Notes under the pieces: generated by a model
Told to the model about the DNA's origin: nothing
The model's database searches: none
What the model saw: only the letters and a program-made list of their open reading frames with translations
Assembly (NCBI RefSeq): GCF_041296265.1
Contig: NC_091693.1
Location: 10,862,001 to 10,926,000 of the forward strand
Direction of reading: 5' to 3'
DNA: 64,000 bases
Origin: Equus caballus
Lineage: Eukaryota > Chordata > Mammalia > Perissodactyla > Equidae
Translations under genes and position numbers: made by a program
Part shown: piece by piece, positions 1 to 11,974 of the stretch
Layout: the number at the start of each line of letters is the position of its first letter
Numbering within the stretch: the stretch's first letter is position 1

Positions 1-720
1 GAAGGCGCCTGCTCCACCCTAGGAAAGGAGGTCAGGGAAGGCTTCCTGGAGGAGGGGACATGTGAGCTGAGGCTTGAATGACCCATAGGAGCTAGGCAAG
101 AGAAGAGGGAGGGGAACAGTGTTGTGGGCAGAGGGAACAGCCTGTGCAAAGGACCTGAATCCAGAGAGAGCTGAGCACAGAAGAAATTTCCAGGAGCTTA
201 AAACGGTGTCCTTGTTCCTGCCTGTGTCCCCAGGGCCGAGCATCCCTCTTCCTTAGCGTCTCCTTCTCCTTTATACATTTATTCACCAGCTGTTCGCAGA
301 CACCGCCTCTGTATCCATCCCTGGGCCGGGCAGTGCTGAGGACTCAACAGTGACCATGACTGTGCCCTCACAGGACTCACAGGCAGACAGATCGGACATT
401 AAAGAAGTGATCAACAGAACGAGTGTAAAGTTACACACCGAGCTAAGTGCTGTGAGAGATGGATGCAGGTCTATCAGAGGAGCCTGGCACTCTGGGACTG
501 TCAGAAAGGGCAGGGAGGGCTTCCCAGAGGAGGTAACATTTGAGTGGGCACCTGACGGATACATAGGAGTTCATGCAAAGCTGCAAGTGGTGGATACACG
601 AGAATGGATTTCAGAGAGAGGCAACAGCTATGCAAAGGGCCTCTCTGAGAAAGTGGTGAATGTGACAGTGTGGGGAGACCCCGAGGGGAGGGCCATGGGG
701 ACAGGCTGGACTTTGTTCTG
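1..720 (-). repeat. Two L2 LINE fragments
   Basis: Antisense L2 3'-end text: aggcttcctggaggaggg, cctgtgcaaaggacctga at 40-160, and gggcttcccagaggaggt at 515-540. Confidence 0.65.
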
Positions 721-1029
721 AGGGCCCCCGATGTCTATGGGAGGGACAGAGTCAGAGCTTGAGGGTGGAAAGATCCTGACTACAGGCCCGGCTAGACAGT
801 TGGGATGAAAATCCACCCCTCTCTGCTCAGGGTCAGACAGATGAGGGAGGCGGGTCCGCGCTCTCCTGTCTCTCTGTGTCTCAGAGGTGCCCTTGCTCCT
901 TGCCAGTCCTGAGGGGACAAGCCTCCAGTCTCGCCATTATGCAAGATGGTAGTTGTCAGGTTTTTGTAGCTGCCCTTTAGCAGGTGACAGAAGCTTCCTC
1001 TCCTAGTTTGCTGTGAGTTTTTTGTCGTG

Positions 1030-1185
1030 AATGGTATGTCCCTCTCTCGGTGTGTCCTTCCATGTCTGTAGCTCCCTTTGTCTCGACATTCCTCAACTCT
1101 GTCTCTCTCCATCTCTGTGTCTCACTCTCTCCATGTCTCTGTTTCTCTCTTTTCTGTCTCTCTCTCTCTGTGTCTCTTGCTTTCC
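1030..1185. repeat. CT/TCTG simple repeat
   Basis: tctctccatctctgtgtctc-type degenerate repeat; no gene nearby. Confidence 0.75.
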
Positions 1186-1654
1186 CTCACACGAGGGGTG
1201 TGGCCATCGGAAGTCGAGTTTAGGGGGTGGCACCAGTGTCCTGGTTCCGGCCAAGGCCACCTCCGTAAACACAGGACATCCTGCAGGGCTGGGGAAGGAG
1301 GCGGAAGCCTCTCCTTGGGGACCACCCTCTCTCCACCCAGCCTGAGCCGAGCAGGAGCCGGGTTCCCCGCCGTGCAGCCGAGGGAAACCGGTAGCTCCCT
1401 GACCCCCATCCTTTACGCCTGCGCCCGATTCCCGCCCTCTCCACTGGGCTCCTGTCCCAGGGGCCTAGCTGCCTGGGTGCCTTCCCCTGGCTGTCCCCTT
1501 AGTCCTTTGCACCCACTATGTCCATCTCTGGCCTCAGTGTCAACCCCAGATCTGCTTCTCCTCCTGGGCACCATCCCAGGGTGGCCCCACCATCCCCTGG
1601 TCTCCTGGCTAGAGCCCTGGGTCTCATCCTAGGCCCCTCGTCCATCACAGCTCA

Positions 1655-2330
1655 TCACTCCCACACAGCCTGTCCTCTCTAGCATCTCCCCCTCCCCCCG
1701 CACCCCTGCCCCTTGGCTGCTCTGTTCCTCCCGGCCTCCCCTCTGGGCTCCTGGCCTCCAGTCTCACCTTCCCACCGCCACGTCCACATGGCAGCCAGAG
1801 AGAACACTTTTTACCTCTAGATCCCTTTACCCCAGTGCCTTCAGAGTAAAGTCCCCCATCCAGGGCCTTGTGCATCCTGGTCCCCGCCAACCCTCAGCCC
1901 CATCACTTACCTTACTGCTTTCCCCTCATCCCAGTCAGACTCAGCAGCTTAGAGACCCCTGGAAGCTTGTAGGGTCCCTCCCCTCCTAACCCTTTGCACA
2001 TGCTGTTCCCTCTCCCTTGAACACTCTCCCTTCAGAACAACCCTCTGAGGCGGGTGCATGACTGTTCCAGTGTAAGGATGAGGACCCTGAGGCCCAGAGA
2101 AGTTAAGTACTTGCCTAGAGTCACACAGCCAGAGAATGGCAAAGCTAAGTTTCCAACGCAGGTGGTCTGACCTTCGGCATGACCTTCGCTCTGTAGCTTA
2201 TTGCATCCGTGATCATTGACGAGGCATCATTAGATTTCTGCACCGGGAATGCACAGCATAGGTGCTCAGTAAATCTTCACTGAACGGATGAACGGGACAG
2301 GGCTGGAAGGTGTGCTTTGGGAGGTGCAGA
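1655..2330 (+). repeat. L2 fragment, antisense MIR, L2 tail
   Basis: Sense L2 (ctttgcacatgctgttccct near 1990), then antisense MIR at 2040-2175 (gaggcccagagaagttaag), then ggtgctcagtaaatcttcac. 720-1030, 1185-1655 and 2330-3400 show nothing recognisable. Confidence 0.65.
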
Positions 2331-3399
2331 GGTCAGATCCCAGACGACTGGGATAAAATCTGTGCCCAGGGCGGGGGAGAGATGTGGTCAGCAGGCACAA
2401 AGTAGGTACTTATAAATTCATCTTTGCCGAATGAGGGAAAGAAAGAAGGGAGGGAAGGAAGAAAAAGAGACCAGGGTGAGTTGGCCACGGATCTCCCAGG
2501 CATCGGAGGAGAAAAGTGTGTGTATGTGGTGGGGGTCCCTGTGAAGGCCGTGGAGGGGCGCTGGCCTAGGGAGTGTCGTGGCGGGCACACACAGAGACTC
2601 TATGAAAAGCAACAGCGGCGCCAGGACTGGCGGCTCAGCTAGGAATGGTGTGGGCCTGGAATCTGCTGGCCGAGGTACTGCGGCGTCCTGGGGTTGAGCC
2701 TGAGGGCGGAGGGGCCCAGAAGAGCCAGGGAGCCTGCACCATCTTTGGGGGTCAGACGAGGGGAGAGTGGGGCAGGTCCTTGGGCATGAGCTGTTCATAA
2801 ACCCAAGGGCATCAGGGTGGGGGTGGGAGACCAGGGCTGATCTAGCCCATATGGTGCTTTTGTGCAAAAAGTATGCCTCTTCTCCAAGGCACTTGACCTC
2901 CATCTGCTGGGAAACTGTCATAATAAATATGTAAATGCATGGTGCCTGCCACATGCGTGGCAGCCCTTTAAGGATGGAGCCCATGTGCAGTGCACAATCT
3001 GTGCAACTGTACACAGAGGCTCTAGGGTGAGGGGGGCATTGCTGGCCAAGCAGGCACCGGGCAGATGGAAGCATCGTTGCCAGATGGGTCTGCTGTTTGC
3101 CTCAGTAGGTATCACAGATTATCCCCGAGTTTGGCACCTGGAGACATCAGAAGCAGGCCCCCAGGGTGCTGTAAACAGAAGGTTTTGCTGACCCCACACT
3201 GGGGGACTCCATGTCCCCTGGACACATCTCCAGGAAATCGAAGTCACTGGCATCACAGACCCCCAGACTGGGCAGCAGGGGGCATTGCCGAGTTCAGCCT
3301 AAACTCCTAAACTCTGGGTCTGAGTCCAAACTGAGTCTGAGTTCCAATGCCCCGCGGGTTGGAGTCACCAGGTGCTGGAGCCAGGCGCCCCGGGAGACC

Positions 3400-3960
3400 C
3401 TCAGCCTGAGCACCAGTTCCCTTCGGGCCATTGCCACTTCCCTCCCCGGGCGCCGCATTCACTTCCAGAAATGGGCACGACTTCCTCCGCTCCTCCAGGA
3501 AGCGCCGCTCGGCCCGCCCCTTCCCGGCCCGAGGGGCCAGCCTGGGGCTGCCCGCCTCCCCCGGTTCCACCCCAGCTTCAGTCGCCCTGAAGCTTCCGGC
3601 CAGAGGGCAGGCGCTGGGGCCCAGCGATCTCGGTGTCCCCTTGCCGGCGTTTCCCCCATCGCAGGCCCAGCCGGCCCCTCGGCTCCCCGGCCGGCCCTCT
3701 GCCCCTCCCCCTCCCCCCGCCCCCGCAGCTGCCCCGTGCCCCTCCCCCCCGCACCCCGGGCGCTGCCCTGCCCCCACGGCCGCCAGGAAGGACGCGGCCC
3801 GGGTCCCGTGCCAGGCCTGTGAGTGTGCGGCCCCTCCCAGCCGGGCCAGGAATGCGGCTGGACCGCGGGGGCGGCGCAGACACCCGGCGCTCAGGCCAGC
3901 CCCATCACACAGGCAGGCAGGCAGGTGGCCCGGCTCGCCGGGGCTTGGGTTTCTTCTAGA
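3400..3960. other. GC- and CpG-rich block without assigned gene
   Basis: Long proline/arginine-type frames are open on both strands because of composition. There is a CpG-dense core at about 3640-3860. In human the neighbour on this side is PRX (minus strand), whose 5' end could in principle have a distal first exon here, but I see no recognisable coding exon or convincing donor. Confidence 0.4.
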
Positions 3961-4399
3961 AAGAAGGCAGATCGCCTGCCGGGGGCAGCGAAGCCACCCA
4001 GCCTGGTGGCTTTCTTTCAGAGCCAGCCGCCCGCCGTACTGCCCTCTCCCCCACCCCAAAAGGAGATTTGAGACCCGGCGTGGATTTTATTTTTTCCAAA
4101 CTTGCAGTCTTCCTTTCTTTCACCGTTTTCCTGGAGAGCTGGCTCATGCTGAAAGCTCCCTTTTGCCCCCAGCCCTGGGCCCCAAGACACACAGGTGGTA
4201 GACTCCAGGCCAGGGCTAGATTTCATTTTTAAAAAGTGGCTTCGCGCTCCTCCTCCAGCACCACCACCACAGTGTACACACATGGACATAAGGGAAGCCT
4301 GGCTGAGTACGTTCTAGGAGTCTGTTTAGAGTCCCAGTTACCAGACCTAACTGTTTCTCAGAACAAGAAAGCTGTAAAGGTCAGGGTTGCAAACCCACC

Positions 4400-4560
4400 T
4401 CCCCAAGCCATGAGCTCCTGGAGCCTCAGTTTTCTCAACTGTAAAATGGGGATAATCCCAATAATGCCCATCTTGTGGCACTGATAGGATTAAATGAGTT
4501 ACCATGGGTCAAGGGCTCAGGACAGCGTGGGGGACGCAGTCCACGCTCAGTGAATGTTAC
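4400..4560 (+). repeat. MIR SINE
   Basis: gcctcagttttctcaactgt and aaatggggataatcccaata. Confidence 0.8.
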
Positions 4561-4630
4561 AGGTTCTGATCTCCCGGTGGCCTTGGCCCAGAGAAAGCAG
4601 CACACACACTACAGACTTCCCACGATTGGT

Positions 4631-4636
4631 TTTAAT
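4631..4636 (-). terminator. SERTAD1: SERTAD1 poly(A) signal (ATTAAA variant)
   Basis: ATTAAA on the minus strand about 335 bp past the SERTAD1 stop. It implies a 3' UTR of roughly 350 nt ending near 4610. No AATAAA occurs closer to the stop. Confidence 0.65.
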
Positions 4637-4970
4637 TTCAAAAAACTGGTTGGGGGTCTCTTCCCACATCAGGGAAAGAGTATTCCAGGCTATGACCTCT
4701 GAGGATTCAGTCCAGCATGGGGCCCGGTCCAATCCCAGTCCAGCCACCGGGCCCTGTCATTCCAACATGAGGGCGGATCCCAGACTCCCCCATCAGCCGG
4801 AGGCAAGAGGACGGAGGTGACTTTGCCCAGGCCTCTGGATTCTGCCCTGGGTCCTGCCTCTCCAAAGCCCGTCTCTCTGTTCTAAGGAAGCCAGCTGGGA
4901 CTTTCCAAGGAGAGTTGGTCCAGTCACCAGGCTCAATTTGGACGCTGGACAACCATTCCAGCCCTGGGGG

Positions 4971-5684
4971 TCAGCGCCCCGGCCCCGGCGGCCGCTCCAG
5001 CGCCTGTGTGCCCACCAGCACGTCCATGAGGTAGTCCAGCTCAGCCTCGTCCAGCTCCGGAGCCTCCTCCTTGCCAGGCCCATCCTCAGGGCCGGGTTTG
5101 AGGCCCTCAGAGGCTGGCGCCCAAAGTTCACTGTCGTACATGGAGGTGTCAATGTCCTCAAACAGACCCTCAAACCCGTCGTCCAGCAGACAGCCAGTGG
5201 CTGGGCCCAGCAGGTCCAAGGCACCCAGGCCAGGTGAGGCGCCCCCAGTGGGGCGGCCCGGTGGCCCCTCGTCCGCCAGGGGCTGCGGGGCCTGGCTCAG
5301 GCCCTCGATATGGCTGAGGTCCTCCAGAAGGCTGGCCATGGAAGCTGAGAGGGCGGCGTCTGAGCTGGCCAGCAGGTTGTCGGCCACACCGGAGGCTGCG
5401 GGTGGGCTGGGCACAGGGGGCAGGGCGGCTGCGGGTGCCATGGACGCCTGGATGCGCCGTAGCGTGTTCACGACCAGCACCAGGTGCCGCAGGTCCGGCT
5501 CACTCTGCCGCAGGCTGTGGTGGAGCTTGAGCACCGAAAGGTCAAAGAGGGAACTGGAGGCCGCAGCCGGGGGTGCCTGTGCCACTGCTGGGTGGCCGGG
5601 ATCCAGCCACCAGGCGTCCACTGCTAGGCTTTCCTTCTCCTCCTCCTCCTCCTCCCGCTTGCGCTTCAGGCCCTTGCTCAGCAT
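4971..5684 (-). CDS. SERTAD1: SERTA domain-containing protein 1 (237 aa, single coding exon)
   Basis: Nuclear transcriptional co-regulator (also called TRIP-Br1 or SEI-1) that binds CDK4 and stimulates E2F1/DP1-dependent transcription. The protein begins MLSKGLKRKREEEEEEKE, a basic then acidic stretch typical of the family. The SERTA motif follows at about residues 40-80, recognisable by SSLFDLSVLKLHHSL and LRHLVLVVNTLRRIQ. A proline/alanine-rich middle follows, and then the acidic C-terminal activation region with LDEAELDYLMDVLVG. The length is within one residue of the human protein as I recall it. The CDS lies in one exon whose acceptor (cccgcag) ends at 5688, so the exon opens with two consecutive ATGs. 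The second, at 5684, gives the human-like MLSK start, and the first would add one methionine. The stop is TGA at 4971-4973. Same strand as its paralogue SERTAD3 about 9 kb away. Confidence 0.96.
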   Translation of the reverse strand: MLSKGLKRKREEEEEEKESLAVDAWWLDPGHPAVAQAPPAAASSSLFDLSVLKLHHSLRQSEPDLRHLVLVVNTLRRIQASMAPAAALPPVPSPPAASGVADNLLASSDAALSASMASLLEDLSHIEGLSQAPQPLADEGPPGRPTGGASPGLGALDLLGPATGCLLDDGFEGLFEDIDTSMYDSELWAPASEGLKPGPEDGPGKEEAPELDEAELDYLMDVLVGTQALERPPGPGR

Positions 5685-5734
5685 CATCTGCGGGGAGGGA
5701 AGAGTCATTCAGTTATGGAAAACCAATGTTGAGT

Positions 5735-5945
5735 TCAAACCCTGTCTCTGATGACTGCTGGCTGTGTGATCTTGGGCAAATCAGTTAACCTCTCTGAGCC
5801 GGGGCTTTCTTAGGGAACCTTGAAGATGTGAATGATAATCGTATCTACTTCACTGAATTGTTCTAAGGAGTAAATGAGATAATACACAAAAAGCACTTAC
5901 AACAGTACCTGGTGCATAGTAATTACTCCTGTTAATAAGTGCTCT
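5735..5945 (+). repeat. MIR SINE
   Basis: tgtgtgatcttgggcaaatc, aaatgagataatacacaaaa and cctggtgcatagtaat in the expected order. Confidence 0.85.
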
Positions 5946-6009
5946 TAATAACTATTATTATTTATTTCTTCAACGAATTACATGAAATGTCCAATATTCA
6001 ACCTTTTTT

Positions 6010-6720
6010 AACCTAAAAAGTGCCTGTTTCACACAGTTTAATATTTATTGAGTGCCTACTATGCATCAGACAATAAATAAACAAATACAGGAAATGTACA
6101 AATGATGCTAGAAGATACTCAAAGATTCTGGGGGTGGTCAGGAAAGGCTCCTCTGAGGACGTGACATTCGAGCTGAGCCCTCAAGGGTAAGGAGGAGTCA
6201 GCCATGGAAGCACCAGGGAGAAAGCATTCAAGGAAGAGAGAACGACAAACAGCAAAGGCAAAGAAAGACCCCGAGGCCGGATGAGCCTGAACTGAAACAA
6301 GGCCAGTGTGGTCAGTGCACAGAGTGACACAGTGTGTGTGTGTTGCGGGGCGGGGGGGGGGGGGGGGGGGGGGGCGTTGAAGAGCAGGCGGGACCAGGAG
6401 TTTGATTTTTTTTGTGACTTTGGAGAGAAGTTACTGAGGGATTCTGAGCGGCTCGGGAGAGTGGTGTGGGGTACTTATTAGGTTTCCGGAAGATGCCCTT
6501 GGCTGCTTCGAGGAAGACAGCGGGAAGACGGGGCAAGAGTGTGGCCCCGAGATCCAATCGGAGGCTACGGCTCCCTTTGCGGTGGGGGACGATCGATGCT
6601 GGCTTGGAGTGGAAAGTGGCGGTGGACACGGAAGGAAGTTGGTCGACTCAGGATTTATTTGGAAGGCAGAGTAGACAGAGCCGGCTGGAAAGTCCTGATG
6701 GGCCCGGGGTGGGGGGCAGT
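6010..6720 (-). repeat. L2 fragments split by the poly-G run
   Basis: tattgagtgcctactatgca at 6047, ctcctctgaggacgtgacat at 6148, then a further diverged part after 6400. Confidence 0.6.
6352..6374. repeat. Poly-G run of 23
   Basis: Uninterrupted G23 after gtgtgtgtgttgcggggc, in the SERTAD1 intron. Length is likely polymorphic or assembly-sensitive. Confidence 0.9.
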
Positions 6721-7149
6721 GGGTCACCGAGAGAAGTTTGAGGACCCACACTTTCCCCCGGGTGGGGGCCCCTGGAGTTCTGGACTTCTGGTCCAAGCTG
6801 CTTTTTTGAGCCAGGCAGCCTGGAGGGTCCGGTTCCCCGGCGCCCTTGCCCAGCAGGACCTTAAGAGTGACCCCTCACACTACTCAGACTGGGTCCTCGC
6901 CGCCTTCCCCGCAGACCCGGGACTCCCGAACCGCAGGAATTCAGCCCCCACCCCCGACTCCGCCCCCCGGTGCCTGCGCCCCCTAGCGGCGCCAGGCCGG
7001 CCATCCCCCGGGGATTCCGGCCCCTCCGACCCCGGGACCCTTTACGCCGCCCCGCGTCCCGGCTAGGCTCCTGCCTGCCGCCCGGGGCCGTGTAGGCCGG
7101 GGTCCCCGGTGGGCTGTTCCGCCCTCTCGGGCTCCGCTCGCTTCCGGAA

Positions 7150-7480
7150 GGCAGTGGAGGCAGCTCCTCCTGAAGCGGCGGCGGCGGGGGCGGGTGAGTC
7201 ACGCCGCCGGAGCCAGGGAGCCGGCGCCTCCGCCCCCTTCCCGGGCTGCGGCGTGATTCACCCGGCCCGGCCGGAGCCGGCGGCACGGAGAGGCCCGCGC
7301 GTCTCAACCCCGGACGGCCCCGACGCACACCTGCCGGACCCGGGGATCGAACCTGCCGGAGGACCCCGCCGCCGGTACCCCTTGTCTCCCCAGGCCCCTT
7401 CCTTTCATTTACATACCCAGCTCAGCAGCGGCCAATCAGAAAGAAGAGGTAGCCTCCCGCAGCCAATCAGGAAGGCGCGG
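7150..7480 (-). promoter_or_regulatory. SERTAD1: SERTAD1 promoter / first exon region with paired CCAAT boxes
   Basis: A CpG-rich block upstream of SERTAD1. CCAATCAG occurs twice, at 7432 and 7463, 31 bp apart, which is the helical spacing seen in NF-Y-driven promoters. Transcription leftward would start about 60-100 bp below them, near 7340-7370, in sequence dense in CpG with GC-box-like runs. The exact start site cannot be read from sequence. Confidence 0.6.
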
Positions 7481-7849
7481 CGACAGCATCGCTCGCTCGC
7501 TCGCCTCCAGCAACCGGCGCCTGGCTCGCGAGACGCAGTTCTGACTCTGGCGCACGACTCCAGGCTCCTGACTCCCCTTAACGACCGCCCACTCCCGTGG
7601 CGTCCCCACCCCCCACTCGGAGATTGGCCCTTGGACCGTGATGGGCGGAGCCGGTTGGGGGCAGGTTTGAGGGGCGGGGAGGGTGGCTTCAGGGCGCATG
7701 CCCGTGAGGGAAGGGGAAGCGGGGTGGCTGTTTGCCCTGAACGGCGGTGGCGGGCAAGGATTTTTGCGTCTCAAGGTGCGGGCTCCCTGCTGTCTGCCCA
7801 TGCACCTGCCGAACCCAACAGTTGAGCTGCTTACGCACCCAGCCCAATA

Positions 7850-8310
7850 GGAGTCTACACTGTAGGCCAGATAGGCTTGGGTTCAAATTCTGACTCGCCC
7901 CTAACTCGATGTGTGACCTTGGAAAAATGCTTGACCTCTCTGAGCCACACAGATTCAGTTAAATGGGATCTTCTTGCCTACCTCTTGAGAGTTAGGAAAA
8001 TCAAAGTAAGGTCGTATCTGTAAGAGCACTGTATCAGACGCCGCAAATGCTGGGCAGCTGGACTCGGCTGTGGTTACAGGCGGGAGTAGGCGGCTGGGGT
8101 TGGATGCCACTGGAGTCGCATCCTGGCCTCCATCCCCTAAGTCGCTGTGGGCCCTTGGGCAAGTGTTTTAATCCCTTGGGGTCTCAGTTTCTTCACCTTT
8201 AAAATGAGAGAAGTCGTGTCTGGCTCAGAGGATTGTTTTGAAGATTAAAAAGAACAATTCATGCAAAATGCTCAGAGTGGTGTGCAACGTGTCCTTTTGT
8301 AAGTGGTAGT
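7850..8310 (+). repeat. Two MIR copies in tandem
   Basis: First: gggttcaaattctgactc and gtgtgaccttggaaaaatgc. Second: gggcccttgggcaagtgtt and tctcagtttcttcaccttt. Confidence 0.8.
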
Positions 8311-8559
8311 AGCTGTTGTGGGAATAGCACAGGCGCTTACCTCAAGGGGGGACATGCGGGGCGGGGTATGGGGAGACGGAGTTTAATCCTTGTCCCTGGA
8401 ACTGACAGTGGGACTCACCTTCTTCAAGTGGCTCGTTTGCTAACGCTTCTGGAGCTGTGGGAAGAACTGTTAGTGGTGAATAAAGCTCCTGGCCAAAGGA
8501 AGCTCTCAGAAATGCTAACTATCCTGGTTGATTCAGCCAACGATTATCAATGAATGCTC

Positions 8560-9330
8560 CAAACTTGGGGTGAAAGATTAGTGGGGAACAGGATCTTGAC
8601 GGGCTCCAGAGCGTCACCCCACAGGTTTCTTGCCAACTGTAAAGGGGGAAATATCCTTTTACGATGTGGAGATGTGGCACTCGCCACCTCAACCACGCGA
8701 TGGAACTCTGCATCCACAATAGTGGGACACCCCGACACCGCGTGCCACCTGATAGGAGGCATCAGGAAATACACAGCATTCTCTGTGGAGTCTCCTTGTT
8801 AAAGTGCGTAAACTGAATCTCGTCAAGCCTCGAGACCCAACCTCCAGCTTATAGGAAACAGAAAGTAACAAATTAACCACCGACTCCATCAGACAAATAC
8901 AGGTGTGGGACACCCACAGCACAAGCAGGCTGCTCTACTAAAAATCCAATTTCAAGACAACACAGAAAGAGATTGGTGGGGCTGGGGTGGGGGTCGGGGG
9001 GTGTTCCAGAATAAAAGATACTATATAATTTCTTTATTACAAGCAAATGTGCGTGTAAACCTTCCCTGGATCCTGATTTGGTGGTGGTGGCGGGGGGGAA
9101 CAGCTATAAAAGATATTCTAGGGAATTCTGGGGAAATTTGAAAATAGGCTGGATATTAGATGATATGGAGGAATTCTTAATTCTCCTAGATGTGAAATAG
9201 TATTGTGGTTTGTAGCTGCCTGTCCTTAATCTTAAGAGATGCCTGCCATTCTAGGGGTAGAATGTCGAGATGTCTGTAATTTACTCTCCAATGGTTCAGC
9301 AAAAGAAAAAATATACGTATACACACCTAG
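8560..9330 (+). mobile_element. Old L1-like repeat
   Basis: Contains ccctggatcctgatttgg, gggaaatttgaaaataggc and taatttactctccaatggtt, a module that recurs at 20340-21030. I take it as an old L1 3' end; the family name is uncertain. Confidence 0.45.
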
Positions 9331-9412
9331 CTATGCAGATAAAAGACGCTTAACACGTTAATAATTAGATCCAGATGGGAAGGTATTCAAGTGCTCGGAA
9401 TATGTACTTTTT

Positions 9413-9652
9413 TTTATTTTTGAGGAAGATTAGCCCTGAGCTAACTACTGCCAATCCCCCTCTTTTTTGCTGAGGAAGACTGGCCCTGAGCTAATATCCG
9501 TGCCCATCTTCCTCTACTTTATATGTGGGACACCTACCACAGCATGGCTTGACAAGCGGTGCCATGTCCACACCCAGGATCCGAACCAGCAAACCCCGGG
9601 CCACTGAAGTGGAACGTGTGCTCTTAACTGCTGCGCCACCCGGCCGGCCCCA
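9413..9652 (-). mobile_element. ERE SINE (tRNA-derived)
   Basis: Reverse-orientation copy ending ccggccggcccc, with the tgaggaagattagccctgagct tail module doubled. Flanked by 15-bp duplications GAATATGTACTTTTT at 9398-9412 and 9653-9667. Confidence 0.93.
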
Positions 9653-10009
9653 GAATATGTACTTTTTAAAAATCTTTTCTATGTGCTTGAAATTTTTCAT
9701 AATGAAAAGAGGGTAAGGCGCTCATTAGAACCGGGCCCCTGCTAGGCAAGTTCACATAATTTCTCCCACAACCTCTCTTTCTGGCCTGGGAGAAAGAAGG
9801 CTCAGAGTCCCCAAGTGGCTCGCCCCGGATCACACACTGAAGCAGAGCTCGCAGAAGTCACTTGATTAACATGTATGTATTGAGTACACGCTATGAGGTG
9901 AGCATTGTTGTACATGATGGGGGTCCAGCCCCGGACATGCCTCACCTGGACTCTCTTCTCATGGATCAGGGGACGGGGATGGAGAGAGAAAAAAGTATGA
10001 AAACAAATG

Positions 10010-10720
10010 CCTTCACCGATTCACAAACACTGACGGATCAAGCTCCTTCTGTGTGTCAGGCACTGTTCTGGGCACTGAAGATATGACAGGAAAATTATGA
10101 CGAAACTCCCTGCTGTGAGGAGGCGCACGACAAACTTAACGAAGACATTTTTAGTAACTTAGAAGGTGACAGGTGAGAAGGAAAAGAATAAAGCAGAGCG
10201 GGAGGAGGGTAACGAAGGAGTGGGCAGTTTAGACAGGGTGCTGGTGGTACTGGAGGTGACACTGAGTAGAGACCTGATGAATGAGAGAGGTAGGAAAGCT
10301 CTGGAGGAAGTGTTCCAGCCAGAGGAAAGGGCCGTGCAAAGGCCCTGAGGTGGGTGTGTGCTAGCTGTCTCTGACAGGCAGCAAGGCCCCGCAGCTGGAC
10401 TGTGTGCTGCCGGGGAGGCGGTCTGGGAAGTTTTCAGGTCCTTTAAAGTGCTTCATAGACCGTTGCTTTTCCTTCCAAGTGGGATGAGAAGCCCCTGGAA
10501 GATGAATAAATGAGAAAGAGTATTTCTGCTTCTGTTCAGTGGCTTGAAGAAAACAATAGGATGGGATGATAGAGAGGCCTGGGGAGAGGTGCCCGTAGCC
10601 AGGGTGGTCCGGGAGAGCCTCCCCGAGGATGTGGCATTGGAGCTGAGACCAGAAAGTGGAGAAGGAGCCAAGATGGGGGAAGGGCGAAGGAGAGAGGCTG
10701 GGCCTTGGGAAATGAAACCA
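10010..10720 (-). repeat. L2 fragments
   Basis: tgtgtcaggcactgttctgg at 10050, cgtgcaaaggccctgaggtg at 10331, and a second start at ctccccgaggatgtggcat (10619). 10720-11140 is GC-rich with open frames but no gene. Confidence 0.65.
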
Positions 10721-11144
10721 GAAGCGGAGCCGCCGGGCCGGCAGGCCTGGGAGGAGCCTCCGCCAGCTGGGGAGGGCGTGGGCTTAGCGGGAGCGCCCGC
10801 CCCGGCCGGCCGCCCCACCCGGCCCCTGGGGAGGGAGGAGGCGCCGGGCCGGCTCCCGGGTGTCCAGCCAGCTGGCCGGCTCCGGGGGAGGGTGGGCAGG
10901 GGAAGGGACCAGCCTGCCCGGCCACGCCCCGAGGTGGCCCGGCCCATCCCCCACGGGCTGGACTCTGCCCTGGGGACCCGCTTCCCTCTGCAGGGCCAGC
11001 CTTTCCACTTCTCCGGCCAGTTCTTTAACAGGGCGGGAGCTGGGCCTCTCTGAGCCTCAGTTGATTCATCGGGAAAGTGGGGGTGCTCCTCATACTGGCC
11101 TCGCTCTGGTACCAACAGGCTACACGATGCCTCTTCACGTGGTT

Positions 11145-11725
11145 ATCTTTAGGGCAGTCCAAGAGCGCCTGTGTAAAAGTGGATCAGGTCTCGTCCTTCC
11201 TCTGCTCAACACCCTCTCATGGCTTCCATCTCCCTCAGTGTAGACCTTTCCTCCTCCCTGTGGGACGCCACAAGACCCTGCATGATTTGCCCCCCTCAAC
11301 TCTCACCTCATCTCCTAGTTCTCTCCCCCTTGCTCACTCTAATCCAGCCACACAGACCTCCTCACAGTCTCCCAAACATGGCCACTCAGGCTCTGACCTC
11401 AGGGCCTTTGCACTGGCTGTTCCCTCTGCCCGGATGGTCCCCCAACAGATTCAAACGGCTCACTTCTCCCCTCCTTCAGGTCTTTACTGAAAGGTCACCT
11501 TGTCATAAGGCCTTCTCATCTAAATAGCGACATCCTCGTCACTTTCCTGCTGCCTTCTTTCCACAGCATTTATCACTGCTTGACGGAGTGTGCATTTTAC
11601 TTATGTTTCGTGTTCATTTCAGCCCTCCTCCACTATGATGCTTTATGAGAGCAGGAACGGTTGGTTTTTTTCATGGGCCTGGAAGAATGCCAGGCCCACA
11701 GTAGGCGCCCAATAAATTTGAGCAA
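11145..11725 (+). repeat. L2 fragment, near full 3' end
   Basis: ccctctcatggcttccatct, cagggcctttgcactggctg, and the tail gtaggcgcccaataaatttg. Confidence 0.8.
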
Positions 11726-11974
11726 TTATTGGAATCCTTGGTGTGCGTTAGGCCCCGTCGTACACACTTTGCCTGATCGCTCAGTGTGGCAGGTATTGTT
11801 ACTCCGGGTCTCGAGGTGGGGACCCGGTGCTGTGTTTGAGGAACAGCAGAGAATGGCGTGGCTGGGGCAGAGGAGTAAGGGTGTTGGGGGGGAGATGAGT
11901 TCAGGGAGGTGGGAGGGAGGGTTGACCATTGCAAGGTTGGGAGTTCATTTTTTTCAACAACAGCAAAAAGACCT

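Larger units (their letters stand above)
5688..7250 (-). other. SERTAD1: SERTAD1 intron (5' UTR intron) with MIR, L2 and a G-run
   Basis: The acceptor tccctccccgcag lies directly before the coding exon, so the upstream exon must be non-coding. The 5' limit is inferred. A minus-strand gtgaat near 7252 (after CCGGCCGGGCCGG) is one possible donor and gtgact near 7200 is another. Inside lie a MIR, two L2 pieces and a 23-nt poly-G run. Confidence 0.5.

Noticed and set aside
3307-4201. Overlapping 250-codon frames on both strands near 3.3-4.2 kb
   Set aside because: Open in several frames at once through CpG-rich sequence; Pro/Arg/Gly composition only.
10453-11115. 220-codon minus-strand and overlapping plus-strand frames
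   Set aside because: GC-rich L2-derived and intergenic sequence, low complexity, no recognisable domain or splice sites.
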